A stretch of DNA of 64,000 nt, from positions 2,790,001-2,854,000 of the forward strand of contig NZ_LR134290.1 of the NCBI RefSeq assembly GCF_900636545.1, in the 5' to 3' direction. This document shows, piece after piece, positions 15,821 to 25,709 of this stretch. The stretch is from Pseudomonas mendocina (GTDB taxonomy: Bacteria > Pseudomonadota > Gammaproteobacteria > Pseudomonadales > Pseudomonadaceae). The notes beneath the pieces were generated by a model, which was not told the origin of the DNA, did not search any database, and worked only from the letters and a program-made list of their open reading frames with translations. The position numbers and the translations under genes were made by a program. Within the stretch, counting starts at the first letter, position 1, and each line of letters starts with the position of its first letter.

Positions 15821-18531
15821 GATTCGAGTAGGCTCAGCTCGCGGGCACGACGGATGGCTTGGGTGCGATTACGCACCTTGAGCTTTTCGTAGATGTTGTG
15901 CAGGTGCCATTTGACAGTCCCCAGTGCCAGCGACAACTGCTGGCCAATTTCCTCGTTGGACATGCCTTTGGCAGCCAGGCAGACCACTTCGCGCTCGCGC
16001 TCGGTCAACCCCTCCTCCAGCACATCGAGGGCCTGCCTCGCCTCCTGGCCTGGCCAAGCGCTCAGCAGGCTGCGGATGAATGCCTGCAAAGCCGGCTGAC
16101 GCTCGGCGGACTCCAGTTGCTGAAGCAGCTGGCGGATGGCCTCGCCCTCCTCGATGAACAGGCTGCGGGTCTCCTCTCGTTCCGCACCGATCAGGCACTG
16201 CACCAGCAGGCTTTGCGCGCGCTCCTGATAACCCAGGCGCTGGTAGCTCAGCGCCGCGAGCAGATCCAGGCGCAGGCGGTGCAACCCCTGCCAGCCGCTC
16301 TGCAGTTGACCGCGCAGCTGGGTGATCTCGTGCAGCGCTTCGCTGTAATGCCCACGTGCCTGCTGCAGGCGAATGCGGGTCAGGCCAAGCACCCATGACA
16401 CAGGATTGAAGCTGCGCTGCTTGTAGTGGCCAGCCAGCTTGGCCCAGTCCACCGACTTCAGACGCTGCTCCGCGCGCTTGCTGCGGTCGGCCACCGGTTC
16501 CTGGAGAATCAGCGCGATCTCCTCACCTACCGCCTGCACGTAGAAGCGCCAGGAATGGTTGCGCGCCGCCAGGTTCTGCATCAGCACCAAGGTCGCAATC
16601 GCGTCTTTCGGGGTGTCTTGCAGGCGCTGAACGCGGGCCAGATAGAGCATCGCCTGGGCATAGAGATCGATCGGGTTGATTACATCGATCGTGGCCAGGG
16701 CCCAGCGCAGACGATCCTGCAGACCGTCGAGACGCCCCTGGTGGTAGGCGATCAGCGACTCGGTGATGGCCGGCAAGACCAGAGCCCGAGACTTCTCGCC
16801 AAACCAGGGCATCATGCGCGCACGCAGTTGCTCGAACAGCAGTTGCGCCTGCTTTACCCGGCCCTGCTCCAGACACAGTAGAACTTCGACGTTGGCCAGT
16901 TGCATGTCTAGGTAACGGCCTTCGAGGAAATGGTTGCGCTGTTGCGCCAACGCCAGCAGCTTACGCGCTTGCTCGGCCTGACCAAGCATGACATTGGCCA
17001 GGGCACCGACGGTAAGGATCGCCACCTCGAGAAACGCGGTGTGCTGGCCCAACTGCGCTTCTATGCGCCGGGCCAGGTTGACGCAGGTGTCCAGATCGTC
17101 CTTTTGCAGCGCAATCACCGCCTTGATCGCCAGAGTAGCCAGGACTTTGTCACTCAGCGGCCCGCTGCTACGCGACTCTCCCCAGCGTGCCAGCAGCTCG
17201 TCGAGCATTCGATTGGCTTCGCTCAGTCCCATTTCGGTCGCCCGGGTCCAGACATCGGCCAGCACCAGTACAGGAAAGCGCGCGGCGATTTCGTCCGGCA
17301 CGTGCTGGCGCCACTTGTAGATGAGATTGAGCTGGCCGCGGTTGATCAGCTCCAGCCCGCAGCCATCGAGCAGCGCCGCGAGCATCTCGGCATCTTCGGC
17401 GAGGCAGGCGTGCTCGATGGCCAGGTTCTGCATGTGGTGATTGGTGAACCACAGGCTGGCATTGAAATGCAGTTGTTTGAAGCGCTCCGGGTCACGCTCC
17501 TTGAGGCGGCCACGAAGGAACTCGGCAAACAGGTTGTGGAAGCGATACCACTGGCGCTCGCGGTCCATGGGCAGGAGAAACAGCTGCATAGCCTCCAGTT
17601 CCTCTAGCAGTTGCTGGCCATCCTGGCGCGCGGTCAGGGCATTGGCCAGATCACCACTGAGCTGCTGCGCCACGCCCAATGCCAGCAACTGCTCCTGACG
17701 CTCGACTGGCAACTGCTCGAAGACCGAGCGCAGCAGGTAATCACCGACTGCATGCTTGTCGGCACCCAGTTCGGCCATGCGCTGCGTCGGTTGAGGGTGA
17801 TTGCGCAGCCACAGGCTGGCCAGGTGTACGCCGACCATCCAGCCCTCGGTATGGCTGTAGAGAGCACCGAATGTTTCGGGATTGAGCTGCAGGCCGCTGC
17901 GCTCCAGATAGCTGCGTGCCTCATCCTGATTGAGCCTGAGCTCATCGCTGCCAAGCTCCAGTAGCAGCCCCTTGGCTCGCAACGTGGCCAGGCCCAGGGC
18001 CGGCTGCGAGCGACTACCGATCGCCAGGGTGAAATTGGGTGGCGCCAGCTTGACCAGACGACTGAGCGCCGCGAGCAGTTCGCCATCCTGGATCAGGTGC
18101 AGATCATCGAGTATCAGCAGCAGAGGTTCGGTACGCTGCGACAGATCCACCAGCAGGCTTTCCATTACCGCTTCGACCGGCACACGCATGGTATTGCGCA
18201 GGTAAGCCAGCGCATCGTCACCCAGACCCGGTAGTGCCCGTGCCAGTGCTTCGATCAGTTGCTGGAAGAAACGGATCGGCTCATCGTCATCGGAGCCCAG
18301 CGATAGCCAGGCAACCGCGCTGCCAGACTGGCGACGCTGCTCGGCCAGCATGGCCAGAGCGGTGGTCTTGCCGAAGCCGGCCGGCGCACAAAACAGCACC
18401 AGGCGGGCATGGGGATGGGCTGAAAGCGCGGCTTCGACCTGGGGTCTTGCCAAATAGTCCGCAGATGCCTGGGGCGGCGACAATTTCGAACGCAGCAGGC
18501 TTCCAGCGGCTGGACCTATCACTACATCCAT
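15817..18531 (-). CDS. MalT-like LuxR-family transcriptional activator (first of tandem pair)
   Basis: 904 residues and collinear in architecture with the next gene: Walker A LVLFCAPAGFGKTTALAML, Walker B LLLILDDLHLIQDGE, a helical repeat middle and a C-terminal LuxR HTH (LTEREREVVCLAAKGMSNEE, then LALGTVKWHLHNIYEKLKVR). Residues of the HTH recognition helix differ from its partner (SLALGTVKWHL versus HLSEATIKWHL), so the two may read related but distinct sites or form heteromers. Four-base overlap (ATGA) with the downstream paralogue indicates a bicistronic mRNA and a local duplication with divergence. The start at 18531 is 198 bp from the divergent pabB. Confidence 0.9.
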   Translation of the reverse strand: MDVVIGPAAGSLLRSKLSPPQASADYLARPQVEAALSAHPHARLVLFCAPAGFGKTTALAMLAEQRRQSGSAVAWLSLGSDDDEPIRFFQQLIEALARALPGLGDDALAYLRNTMRVPVEAVMESLLVDLSQRTEPLLLILDDLHLIQDGELLAALSRLVKLAPPNFTLAIGSRSQPALGLATLRAKGLLLELGSDELRLNQDEARSYLERSGLQLNPETFGALYSHTEGWMVGVHLASLWLRNHPQPTQRMAELGADKHAVGDYLLRSVFEQLPVERQEQLLALGVAQQLSGDLANALTARQDGQQLLEELEAMQLFLLPMDRERQWYRFHNLFAEFLRGRLKERDPERFKQLHFNASLWFTNHHMQNLAIEHACLAEDAEMLAALLDGCGLELINRGQLNLIYKWRQHVPDEIAARFPVLVLADVWTRATEMGLSEANRMLDELLARWGESRSSGPLSDKVLATLAIKAVIALQKDDLDTCVNLARRIEAQLGQHTAFLEVAILTVGALANVMLGQAEQARKLLALAQQRNHFLEGRYLDMQLANVEVLLCLEQGRVKQAQLLFEQLRARMMPWFGEKSRALVLPAITESLIAYHQGRLDGLQDRLRWALATIDVINPIDLYAQAMLYLARVQRLQDTPKDAIATLVLMQNLAARNHSWRFYVQAVGEEIALILQEPVADRSKRAEQRLKSVDWAKLAGHYKQRSFNPVSWVLGLTRIRLQQARGHYSEALHEITQLRGQLQSGWQGLHRLRLDLLAALSYQRLGYQERAQSLLVQCLIGAEREETRSLFIEEGEAIRQLLQQLESAERQPALQAFIRSLLSAWPGQEARQALDVLEEGLTEREREVVCLAAKGMSNEEIGQQLSLALGTVKWHLHNIYEKLKVRNRTQAIRRARELSLLES

Positions 18532-18729
18532 GGCCTGGATCCCTTATAAATTATTGTTTGGGTACTCGGGGCCCTTACCCGTTTCACACGAAAAAGGGCC
18601 CTACATTCAACATCCTGGCACAGCGCCATACTAATCAGCCGAACGCGGCCGAGTAAACCCGGCGCGGGCTCTAGGATGAATGTTAGCGGCGGACTACAAT
18701 CGCCCTTTCATCTCTTCCGACTGCCACGC

Positions 18730-20088
18730 ATGCCCAGCTGCTTCCTGTACCCTCTTCCTTACCGAACGGACCCCAGTGACTACTTCCGGCGCATTCGCCA
18801 TGCCCCCGGTGCCGTACTGCTGGATGCTGGGCGCCCGAATGCCGAGCGTGGACGCTATGACCTTATGAGCGCCTGGCCATTGGCAGAGCTGGCGCCGACA
18901 GCCGACGAATCGGCCAACGATTTTCTGCAACGCCTGCGCGACGCGCTGCAGAGCCTTGGCCATGCAGAAGCGCCGGTACAGCAGCCGCTGCCATTCGTCG
19001 GCGGCCTGATCGGTTACCTGTCCTACGACTTCGGTCGCCGCCTGGAAGCGCTGCCCGAGCAGAGCATGGATGACCTTGGCCTCGAAGATGCGCGGTTCGG
19101 TCTCTACGCATGGGCGCTGATCAGCGATCACCAGCTTGGCAGCAGTACCCTGCTGTTTCACCCGAGCCTGCCGCATGCGGAACGCCAGCGCCTACAGGCG
19201 CTTTTCGAAGCACCGCACAGCGAGGACCTTGCCCCCTTCCAATTGAGCCAACCATTCCAGGCCGATATCGACCAGCAGCGCTATCGCCAGGCGATCGAAC
19301 GCATCCAGAGCTACATCCTCGCGGGCGACTGTTATCAGGTGAACTTCGCCCAGCGCTTTCAGGCTCCCTGTTCAGGCGATCCGTGGACGGCTTACCTGGC
19401 GCTGCGCCAGGCCTGCCCCACTCCCTTCTCGGGTTTCCAGAGCCTGGGCGATGGCAATGCCATTCTCAGTCTGTCGCCGGAACGTTTTCTCAAGGTCAGC
19501 GCGGGCCAGGTAGAAACACGCCCGATCAAGGGTACCCGCCGCCGTGGCGATGATGCTGAGGATGACCAGGCCCAGGCCCAGGAGCTGCTGGCGAGCCGTA
19601 AGGATCGCGCCGAGAACCTGATGATCGTCGATCTGCTGCGCAACGATCTCGGTCGCAGCTGCCGTACCGGCTCGGTCAAGGTGCCGGAGCTGTTCGCCCT
19701 GGAAAGCTATCCCAACGTGCATCATCTGGTCAGTTGCGTGACCGCAGAGTTGGCACCCGACAAGGATGCGCTCGACCTGATCGCCGGCAGTTTCCCGGGT
19801 GGTTCAATTACCGGCGCACCGAAGATCCGCGCCATGCAGATCATCGACGAGCTGGAGCCGACCCGGCGCGGACTCTACTGCGGCTCCTTGCTGTATCTCG
19901 ACGTGCGCGGCGAGATGGACAGCTCCATCGCCATCCGCAGCCTGCTGGTCAAGGATGGCAAGGTCAGTTGCTGGGGCGGTGGCGGCATCGTCGCCGACTC
20001 TAACTGGCAGGCCGAGTATCAGGAGTCGATCACCAAGGTCAAAGTGCTGCTGGAGACGCTGGAGCGCCTGCCGGACAGACAGGCTTAA
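18730..20088 (+). CDS. pabB: Aminodeoxychorismate synthase component I
   Basis: 452 residues, chorismate-utilising enzyme family. With PabA it converts chorismate and glutamine to 4-amino-4-deoxychorismate for folate synthesis. The N-terminal region has FVGGLIGYLSYDFGRRLE. The catalytic C-terminal domain carries IPKGTRRRG-like IKGTRRRGDDAEDDQAQAQE, ENLMIVDLLRNDLGR, PGGSITGAPKIRAMQIIDEL and YCGSLLYLDVRGEMDSSIAI. The lysine in the P-I-K-G-T motif separates PabB from anthranilate synthase TrpE. I chose the ATG at 18730 (MPSCFLYPLPYR), the usual family start; the frame is open 18 codons further up. A strong intrinsic terminator follows directly. Confidence 0.95.
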   Translation: MPSCFLYPLPYRTDPSDYFRRIRHAPGAVLLDAGRPNAERGRYDLMSAWPLAELAPTADESANDFLQRLRDALQSLGHAEAPVQQPLPFVGGLIGYLSYDFGRRLEALPEQSMDDLGLEDARFGLYAWALISDHQLGSSTLLFHPSLPHAERQRLQALFEAPHSEDLAPFQLSQPFQADIDQQRYRQAIERIQSYILAGDCYQVNFAQRFQAPCSGDPWTAYLALRQACPTPFSGFQSLGDGNAILSLSPERFLKVSAGQVETRPIKGTRRRGDDAEDDQAQAQELLASRKDRAENLMIVDLLRNDLGRSCRTGSVKVPELFALESYPNVHHLVSCVTAELAPDKDALDLIAGSFPGGSITGAPKIRAMQIIDELEPTRRGLYCGSLLYLDVRGEMDSSIAIRSLLVKDGKVSCWGGGGIVADSNWQAEYQESITKVKVLLETLERLPDRQA

Positions 20089-20091
20089 CGA

Positions 20092-20117
20092 AACGCCGCG
20101 AAACCGCGGCGTTTTTT
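20092..20117 (+). terminator. Intrinsic terminator of pabB
   Basis: AACGCCGCG (20092-20100), loop AAAC, CGCGGCGTT (20105-20113), running into TTTTTT. A nine-base GC-rich stem followed by a U-tract is a textbook intrinsic terminator, four bases after the pabB stop. It also lies past the end of the converging thrH gene. Confidence 0.9.
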
Positions 20118-20129
20118 ATTTCATCGTTC

Positions 20130-20747
20130 TTATAGGCTCAGCTTACGGTTCGATGCCTTGAGGAACTCCTGCTTCAGATCCTCATAGGTGTGCACCGCCG
20201 GAAACTGCGGGAACTCGCGGATCACGTTGTCCGGCGCATGGAACAGAATGCCGGCATGGGCTTCGCTGAGCATGGTGGTGTCATTGTACGAATCACCCGC
20301 TGCGATCACACGGTAGTACAGGCTCTTGAAGGCGATCACCGACTGGCGCTTGGGGTCCTTCTGGCGCAGCTGGTAACTGACCACGCGATCGCTCTCGTCG
20401 GTGATCAGACGATGGCACAACAGGGTCGGGAAACCGAGCTGGCGCATCAGCGGCTGGGAGAACTCGTAGAACGTGTCGGAGAGGATCACCACCTGGAAGC
20501 GCTCGCGCAGCCAGTCGACGAACTCGACCGCGCCCTCGAGCGGCTTGAGCGTGGCGATCACGTCCTGAATGTCCTTCAGCTTCAGGCCGTGCTCGTCGAG
20601 AATACGCAGACGCTGCTGCATCAGCACGTCGTAATCGGGGATGTCGCGGGTGGTCGCCTTGAGCGACTCGATGCCGGTTTTTTCCGCGAAGGCGATCCAG
20701 ATTTCCGGGACCAGTACGCCTTCCAGGTCGAGACACGCGATTTCCAC
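20130..20747 (-). CDS. thrH: Phosphoserine phosphatase / homoserine phosphotransferase ThrH
   Basis: 205 residues, HAD superfamily. Motif I is ACLDLEGVLVPEIW (D-x-E variant typical of ThrH), motif II is VVILSDTFYEF, and motif III/IV is VIAAGDSYNDTTMLSEAHAG. ThrH dephosphorylates phosphoserine and can transfer the phosphate to homoserine, feeding threonine synthesis. I chose the GTG at 20747 because it gives the family length and N-terminus and follows GAGGAG at good spacing; the frame runs further upstream only as non-homologous sequence. It faces pabB tail to tail, the same order as in P. aeruginosa. Confidence 0.95.
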   Translation of the reverse strand: MEIACLDLEGVLVPEIWIAFAEKTGIESLKATTRDIPDYDVLMQQRLRILDEHGLKLKDIQDVIATLKPLEGAVEFVDWLRERFQVVILSDTFYEFSQPLMRQLGFPTLLCHRLITDESDRVVSYQLRQKDPKRQSVIAFKSLYYRVIAAGDSYNDTTMLSEAHAGILFHAPDNVIREFPQFPAVHTYEDLKQEFLKASNRKLSL

Positions 20748-20922
20748 AGGCCACTCCTCGGTTGAGCCAAAAAGGAGCCGGCACTCTAGCCGCTGGGCTT
20801 GGCTGGCGCAACGCGACCTGCTTATAACTCGAATGAAGGACATCAAGCGCCTTAGTTATTTAGCCGCATAACCGGGCTTTGTTACCATCGCGCCATCACG
20901 CACACGATCTGGAGTCCTCAAC

Positions 20923-21543
20923 ATGGAACTCGACCTGGACGCGCTCAACGCCGAATTCGGCAACCAGCCTGAAAAGCTGGTGCAGTGGGCCATCGGACTG
21001 GGCAAACCCGCCATTTGCACCACCAACTTTCGCCCATTCGAAGCGGTAATCCTGCACATGGTCAGCCAGGTCAAACCGGATATCCCGGTGGTCTGGATGG
21101 ACAGCGGCTACAACACCGAAGCCACCTATCGCTTCGCCGACGAGGTGACGCGCAAGCTGGGCCTCAACCTGATCACCTACCTGCCCAAGCGCTCGCGCGC
21201 CCATCGCGAGGCCATCGACGGTCCGGTTCCCGGCCTGGACGATCCGCGCCACGCGGCCTTCACCGAAGAAGTGAAGCTCGAGCCGTTCGCCCGCGCGCTG
21301 CGCGAGACCGCACCGAGCGTCTGGTTCACCGCCCTGCGCGCCACCGACACCGCCGTGCGTGCGCAGATGGAGCCGATCAGCATCAACCCGGACGGCCTGA
21401 TCAAGGTCGCCCCGCTGCTGCACTGGTCCTCCAAGGACCTTTACCAGTACCTGGTCGCTCACGACTTGCCGAACGAATTCGATTACTACGACCCGACCAA
21501 GGGTGAAGACAATCGCGAGTGCGGCCTGCACCTCAGCCACTGA
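20923..21543 (+). CDS. CysH-like PAPS/APS reductase family protein, short and diverged
   Basis: 206 residues at the position where pseudomonads carry cysH, between thrH and cysB. The N-terminus MELDLDALNA, the block DSGYNTEATYRFADEVTRKL and the C-terminal ECGLH motif match the PAPS-reductase fold. It differs from APS reductases in lacking the CC...C-x-x-C iron-sulfur cysteines; its only cysteines are in AICTTNFRPFE and ECGLH. It is also shorter than E. coli CysH (244). The SSFG phosphate-binding loop reads TTNF, and the RREQS segment reads RATDT. It could be a diverged thioredoxin-dependent PAPS reductase or a paralogue with another role. A Shine-Dalgarno (GGAGTCCTCAAC) supports the start. 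Whether a canonical cysH exists elsewhere cannot be seen. Confidence 0.8.
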   Translation: MELDLDALNAEFGNQPEKLVQWAIGLGKPAICTTNFRPFEAVILHMVSQVKPDIPVVWMDSGYNTEATYRFADEVTRKLGLNLITYLPKRSRAHREAIDGPVPGLDDPRHAAFTEEVKLEPFARALRETAPSVWFTALRATDTAVRAQMEPISINPDGLIKVAPLLHWSSKDLYQYLVAHDLPNEFDYYDPTKGEDNRECGLHLSH

Positions 21544-21555
21544 TTGGCACTGGTT

Positions 21556-21595
21556 GGAACGAAACATGGCGCCCTTGGGCGCCATGTTTCGTTCC
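21556..21595. terminator. Long bidirectional hairpin between cysH-like gene and cysB
   Basis: A 19-base arm at 21556-21574 is perfectly repeated in inverse at 21577-21595 with only two bases between. Its core is CATGGCGCCC / GGGCGCCATG. It fills the 62-bp gap between convergent genes. T-rich stretches lie inside the arms (GTTTCGTTCC), so termination in both directions is plausible. Confidence 0.75.
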
Positions 21596-21605
21596 AGCGT
21601 CTGTT

Positions 21606-22589
<984 letters not shown>

Positions 22590-22604
22590 TCAGAGCAGTA
22601 ACAA

Positions 22605-22738
22605 GTCGTTGAAAACTACCTGCGTTGCCATTGCTGCGTTGAAAACAGGCTCGGAATGCTCATTTACAACTCGTAAACTCCGCGTCCTCGCCTGTTTTCG
22701 CCTTGCACTGGCTGCCTCGCCTACGTTTTTCAACGGCC
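22605..22738. repeat. Dispersed Pseudomonas repeat with terminal and internal inverted repeats
   Basis: About 134 bp upstream of cysB. The outer arms CGTTGAAAA (22608-22616) and TTTTCAACG (22727-22735) pair. The inner arms AAAACAGGC (22642-22650) and GCCTGTTTT (22690-22698) pair. GCGTTGAAAAC is also repeated directly inside it. The sequence resembles a MITE-like repeat common in pseudomonad intergenic regions (from memory). It carries no ORF and separates cysB from the universal stress gene. Confidence 0.6.
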
Positions 22739-22828
22739 TGGTGAGGAAGGCCAACAGCCTGCCAATGCCGTATATAACCATATTATTGGTTTAATCGAAC
22801 AGCCTAGAACTTTTTAGAAATCCCCCTC

Positions 22829-23329
22829 TTACAGATCCCCGTGCCCACGGTGCTGCAACATGGGCACCAGATACACCGGCACCTCCGACAATTGCACGAT
22901 TCGCGCTGCCGTACGCCCCAGCGGTATGGTCAGGCCCGTACCATGGCTGTGACTGCCTACGACCAGCAGATCAACCCCAAGTTTCTGCGCCTCCTCGAGA
23001 ATTACTGCAGGCGGATCCCCCTGCAGCACTCGCACCGCCCGTATCAATTGAAGATCCTGCTGACCGTCGCCCAACTCGTCACGAAAGCCCTCCAGCACCC
23101 GCTGCTCGATACTCGCCATAACCGTGTTCAGCCCATTACGACGAAGCTCCACGAGGGTCTCTTCATCCAGGTAGGTCTGCAGCACGGATTCGGCGAACAG
23201 GCCCATGGGTTCCACCGCGTGCACCACATACAGATCGGCCTTGAAACTGCGGCTCATAGCGAGGGCGTGCTGCAGCACGTAGGAGGCATAAAGCCCCAGA
23301 TCGGTGGCATAGAGTATCGATCGGATCAC
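22829..23329 (-). CDS. Universal stress protein (UspA family)
   Basis: 166 residues, a single Usp domain. The N-terminal nucleotide-binding segment is ILYATDLGLYASYVLQHALA. The C-terminal ATP-binding signature G-2x-G-9x-G-S/T is seen as VVGSHSHGTGLTIPLGRTAA, so it is probably an ATP-binding member. The start is a GTG at 23329 preceded by GAGGAGG. These proteins support survival under starvation or respiratory stress, but the specific role is unknown. It stands alone between the cysB repeat and the nucleotidase operon. Confidence 0.9.
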   Translation of the reverse strand: MIRSILYATDLGLYASYVLQHALAMSRSFKADLYVVHAVEPMGLFAESVLQTYLDEETLVELRRNGLNTVMASIEQRVLEGFRDELGDGQQDLQLIRAVRVLQGDPPAVILEEAQKLGVDLLVVGSHSHGTGLTIPLGRTAARIVQLSEVPVYLVPMLQHRGHGDL

Positions 23330-23458
23330 GCGGCCTCCTCGACTGCTGGCGCAGGCCTTTGATTGAGCTTAGCAGCGCATCAGACAAAGCAAGATCGACA
23401 GCGTTATTTAGGACGAATGGCTATATGCAGGCGGCTAGGCGCCTGCACGCCGCTAGGA

Positions 23459-24364
23459 TCAAGGCAGCAACTCGTTGCTCACCCCATGAGGAACATGACC
23501 AGTCGCCACCACCTGGCGGGCCCTTTCGCAGTGGCCGGTCTGGTCGTCGAAGAACACGTCGGCGGCGAAGGCTTCCAGCACTGCCGATTTGTCCAGACCG
23601 CCCAGGAAGAAGGATTCATCCAGGCGGATATTCCATTCGCGCAGCGTGCGGATCACCCGCTCATGCGCTGGCGCCGAGCGGGCAGTGACCAGCGCCGTGC
23701 GAATCGGACATTCGGCCTCGGGAAATTCCTGCTGCAACGCGTGCAATGCGGCGAGAAATGGCTTGAACGGCCCACCTGGCAGAGCCTGCCGAGCGGACTC
23801 GCGCTCATGATCCTGAAAGGCATTGAGGCCGCCGCTTTGATAGACGCGCTCGGAGTCATCGGAAAACAGCACGGCGTCACCATCGAAGGCAATTCGCAAC
23901 TCATTGCTGTTGGCCCGCCGGGTGCCGCCGGAAAGCAGCGTGGCCGCACCGAAACCGGCTTTCAGCGCATTGCGCACATCGTCGGCATGGGTAGACAGGA
24001 ACAGATGGCAGCCGAAGGCCGCCAGATAGGGATCAGGGCTGCGCCCCCCCACAAAAGCCGCGCGGGAAATGCCGAGGCCGTAGTGCTGGATCGAATTGAA
24101 CGCACGCAGGCCGGTATCCGCGCTGTTGCGCGACACCAGGATCACCTCGACGCGCTGTTCGCTGAGCCGCGTGTTCAACCCGAGCAGCTTTTCCACCAGG
24201 GGGAAGGCGTCCCCCGGCATCAGCACCTCATCCTCATGCTCTATCTGATAACGGCGATAAGCCTCCACCCCTTCACTTTCGTAGATCTGGTGGCTTTCGC
24301 TCAGATCGAACAGCGCCCGCGAGGAAATCGCCAGCACCAGCCTGTCCCCCAGCCCCTTGCCCAT
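23459..24364 (-). CDS. 5'-nucleotidase (cytosolic NT5C1-like, PF06189)
   Basis: 301 residues. Distinctive blocks are LVLAISSRALFDLSESHQIY, VEVILVSRNSADTGLRAFNS and the HAD-type Asp motif LRIAFDGDAVLFSDDSE, with a downstream VFFDDQTGHCERA. The family removes the 5'-phosphate from nucleoside monophosphates, and its role in bacteria is little studied. It is the last gene of a three-gene unit (thioredoxin-like, ketopantoate reductase-like, nucleotidase), two bases after the previous stop. A Shine-Dalgarno (GGGAGG) supports the ATG at 24364. Confidence 0.85.
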   Translation of the reverse strand: MGKGLGDRLVLAISSRALFDLSESHQIYESEGVEAYRRYQIEHEDEVLMPGDAFPLVEKLLGLNTRLSEQRVEVILVSRNSADTGLRAFNSIQHYGLGISRAAFVGGRSPDPYLAAFGCHLFLSTHADDVRNALKAGFGAATLLSGGTRRANSNELRIAFDGDAVLFSDDSERVYQSGGLNAFQDHERESARQALPGGPFKPFLAALHALQQEFPEAECPIRTALVTARSAPAHERVIRTLREWNIRLDESFFLGGLDKSAVLEAFAADVFFDDQTGHCERARQVVATGHVPHGVSNELLP

Positions 24365-24366
24365 GC

Positions 24367-25323
24367 TTAGGCCTCCCGGCGAGCCTGAATGAAACGTAGC
24401 GCCTGATACAGCGCGCGCACCTTGGGCATGTCGAAACCTGCTGCGTCCGCGGCCGCCAGCGGCGCTTCATAGATGGCGTGCAGTTCGGCCGGCCGTCCCT
24501 GAGCGAAGTCGTGGTACATGCTCGGCAGGTAATCGGGCATACGCTGCGTCGCCGCCAGCAGTTTGTCCGCATAATTCTCCGGCATCGTGTAACCCTGCGC
24601 CTGGGCGGTCTGTACCACTTCCTGCATCATGTCGCCGATCAGTGCGCGGCTATCAGCGTTGCCCATCAGGCGCCGCGTGTCGGCATCGAGCAGCACAGAC
24701 AGGCCGTTGTACGGGATGTTCCACACCAGTTTCTGCCAGCGCGTCTGCGCCAGGTCGCGCATCGCTGCAGAGTCAAGGCCGGTGCTGCGCAGCAGGCTCG
24801 CGCCTTCCTCGGCCAGCGCCAGGCGCGCCTCGTCGTCATCCGCCGGCCCCGAGTGGTAAGCCAGATTGATCGCCCCCAAGGCCTGATGCTCAACCACACC
24901 CGGCGCACTGCGATGAACGCAGATGTAGCAAAGCCCACCCAGCAGATGCAGATCGTCACCCAGCAACGGACGCAGCTCATCCTCCACCGCCAGGCCGTTC
25001 TGTAACAACACCACCTTGGCACCAGGCGCCGCAGCCTTGGCAATCAAAGGCGCAAGCTCGACATTGGCCGTGGTCTTGGCGCCCACCAGCAGCCAGTCAC
25101 ATTGCGGCATGTCCTCGATATCCTGGTAGGCCTGCACCGGCGCCAGGCGCAGGGCGCCGTGCACGCTGCTGTTCAGTTGCAGGCCACGCTCGACGACGGC
25201 GGCGTATTCGCTGCGCAGCAGAAAGTGCACGTCATGGCCGGCACGTGCCAGGAGCATGCCGTAGAAGCCGCCGATGGCACCGGTGCCGATGATGCCGATA
25301 CGCGGCGCGGAGGTTTGGGACAT
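24367..25323 (-). CDS. 2-dehydropantoate 2-reductase family protein
   Basis: 318 residues, ketopantoate reductase (PanE/ApbA) fold. The N-terminal NADPH-binding motif is RIGIIGTGAIGGFYGMLLAR. The central conserved Lys and surrounding region are in TRWQKLVWNIPYNGLSVLLD, and the C-terminal helical domain ends with EAPLAAADAAGFDMPKVRAL. PanE makes pantoate for coenzyme A. Pseudomonads have several paralogues of this family, so the exact substrate is uncertain. The start codon overlaps the stop of the thioredoxin-like gene by one base. Confidence 0.85.
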   Translation of the reverse strand: MSQTSAPRIGIIGTGAIGGFYGMLLARAGHDVHFLLRSEYAAVVERGLQLNSSVHGALRLAPVQAYQDIEDMPQCDWLLVGAKTTANVELAPLIAKAAAPGAKVVLLQNGLAVEDELRPLLGDDLHLLGGLCYICVHRSAPGVVEHQALGAINLAYHSGPADDDEARLALAEEGASLLRSTGLDSAAMRDLAQTRWQKLVWNIPYNGLSVLLDADTRRLMGNADSRALIGDMMQEVVQTAQAQGYTMPENYADKLLAATQRMPDYLPSMYHDFAQGRPAELHAIYEAPLAAADAAGFDMPKVRALYQALRFIQARREA

Positions 25324-25709
25324 CAGGGAAGCTCCTCAGCCGGGCGAAGCAGAGCCTCACCAATGGCGGTTAGCAGATCGGAATGGGCAAGACGCGCATG
25401 CAACGCGCCAAAGAAATGACCGTCCTTGACCAGAAACAATGAAGGCAGATGAAAGACCTCATAGCGCGCCACCAAACCGGCATTATGCCCGGCGTCGATC
25501 CAGCACAGGTGCTCGACCGGAAGCGGCATGCCAGGCAGCGTCTGGCGTGCCCAACGACAGCTGGCACAGCCCGTGCTTGTGAACACCAGTAGCGAGATGC
25601 CGGGAAGATCGAGCAGACGCCGATCAGCATCCAGATCGGTCAATTCCAGCTGTGTCGCTATACTGAAGCAACTGATATCAGTTTGCCTGTATTCGAGGTT
25701 GGTGTTCAT
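25323..25709 (-). CDS. Thioredoxin-fold protein with CxxC motif
   Basis: 128 residues. The active-site-like motif is FTSTGCASCRWARQTLPG (C-A-S-C), and the cis-Pro strand is YEVFHLPSLFLVKDGHFFGA, both as in thioredoxin-like proteins. There is no signal peptide, so it should be cytosolic. The annotated ATG at 25709 shares bases with the start codon of the divergent PilZ gene and has no Shine-Dalgarno. The fold itself begins near LDLPGISLLVFTS, so a downstream non-ATG start is possible. It heads the operon with the PanE-like and nucleotidase genes. Confidence 0.78.
   Translation of the reverse strand: MNTNLEYRQTDISCFSIATQLELTDLDADRRLLDLPGISLLVFTSTGCASCRWARQTLPGMPLPVEHLCWIDAGHNAGLVARYEVFHLPSLFLVKDGHFFGALHARLAHSDLLTAIGEALLRPAEELP

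Noticed and set aside
22605..22738. A small regulatory RNA gene upstream of cysB
   Set aside because: The strong nested inverted repeats look like a dispersed repeat; no promoter or terminator of its own is clear.
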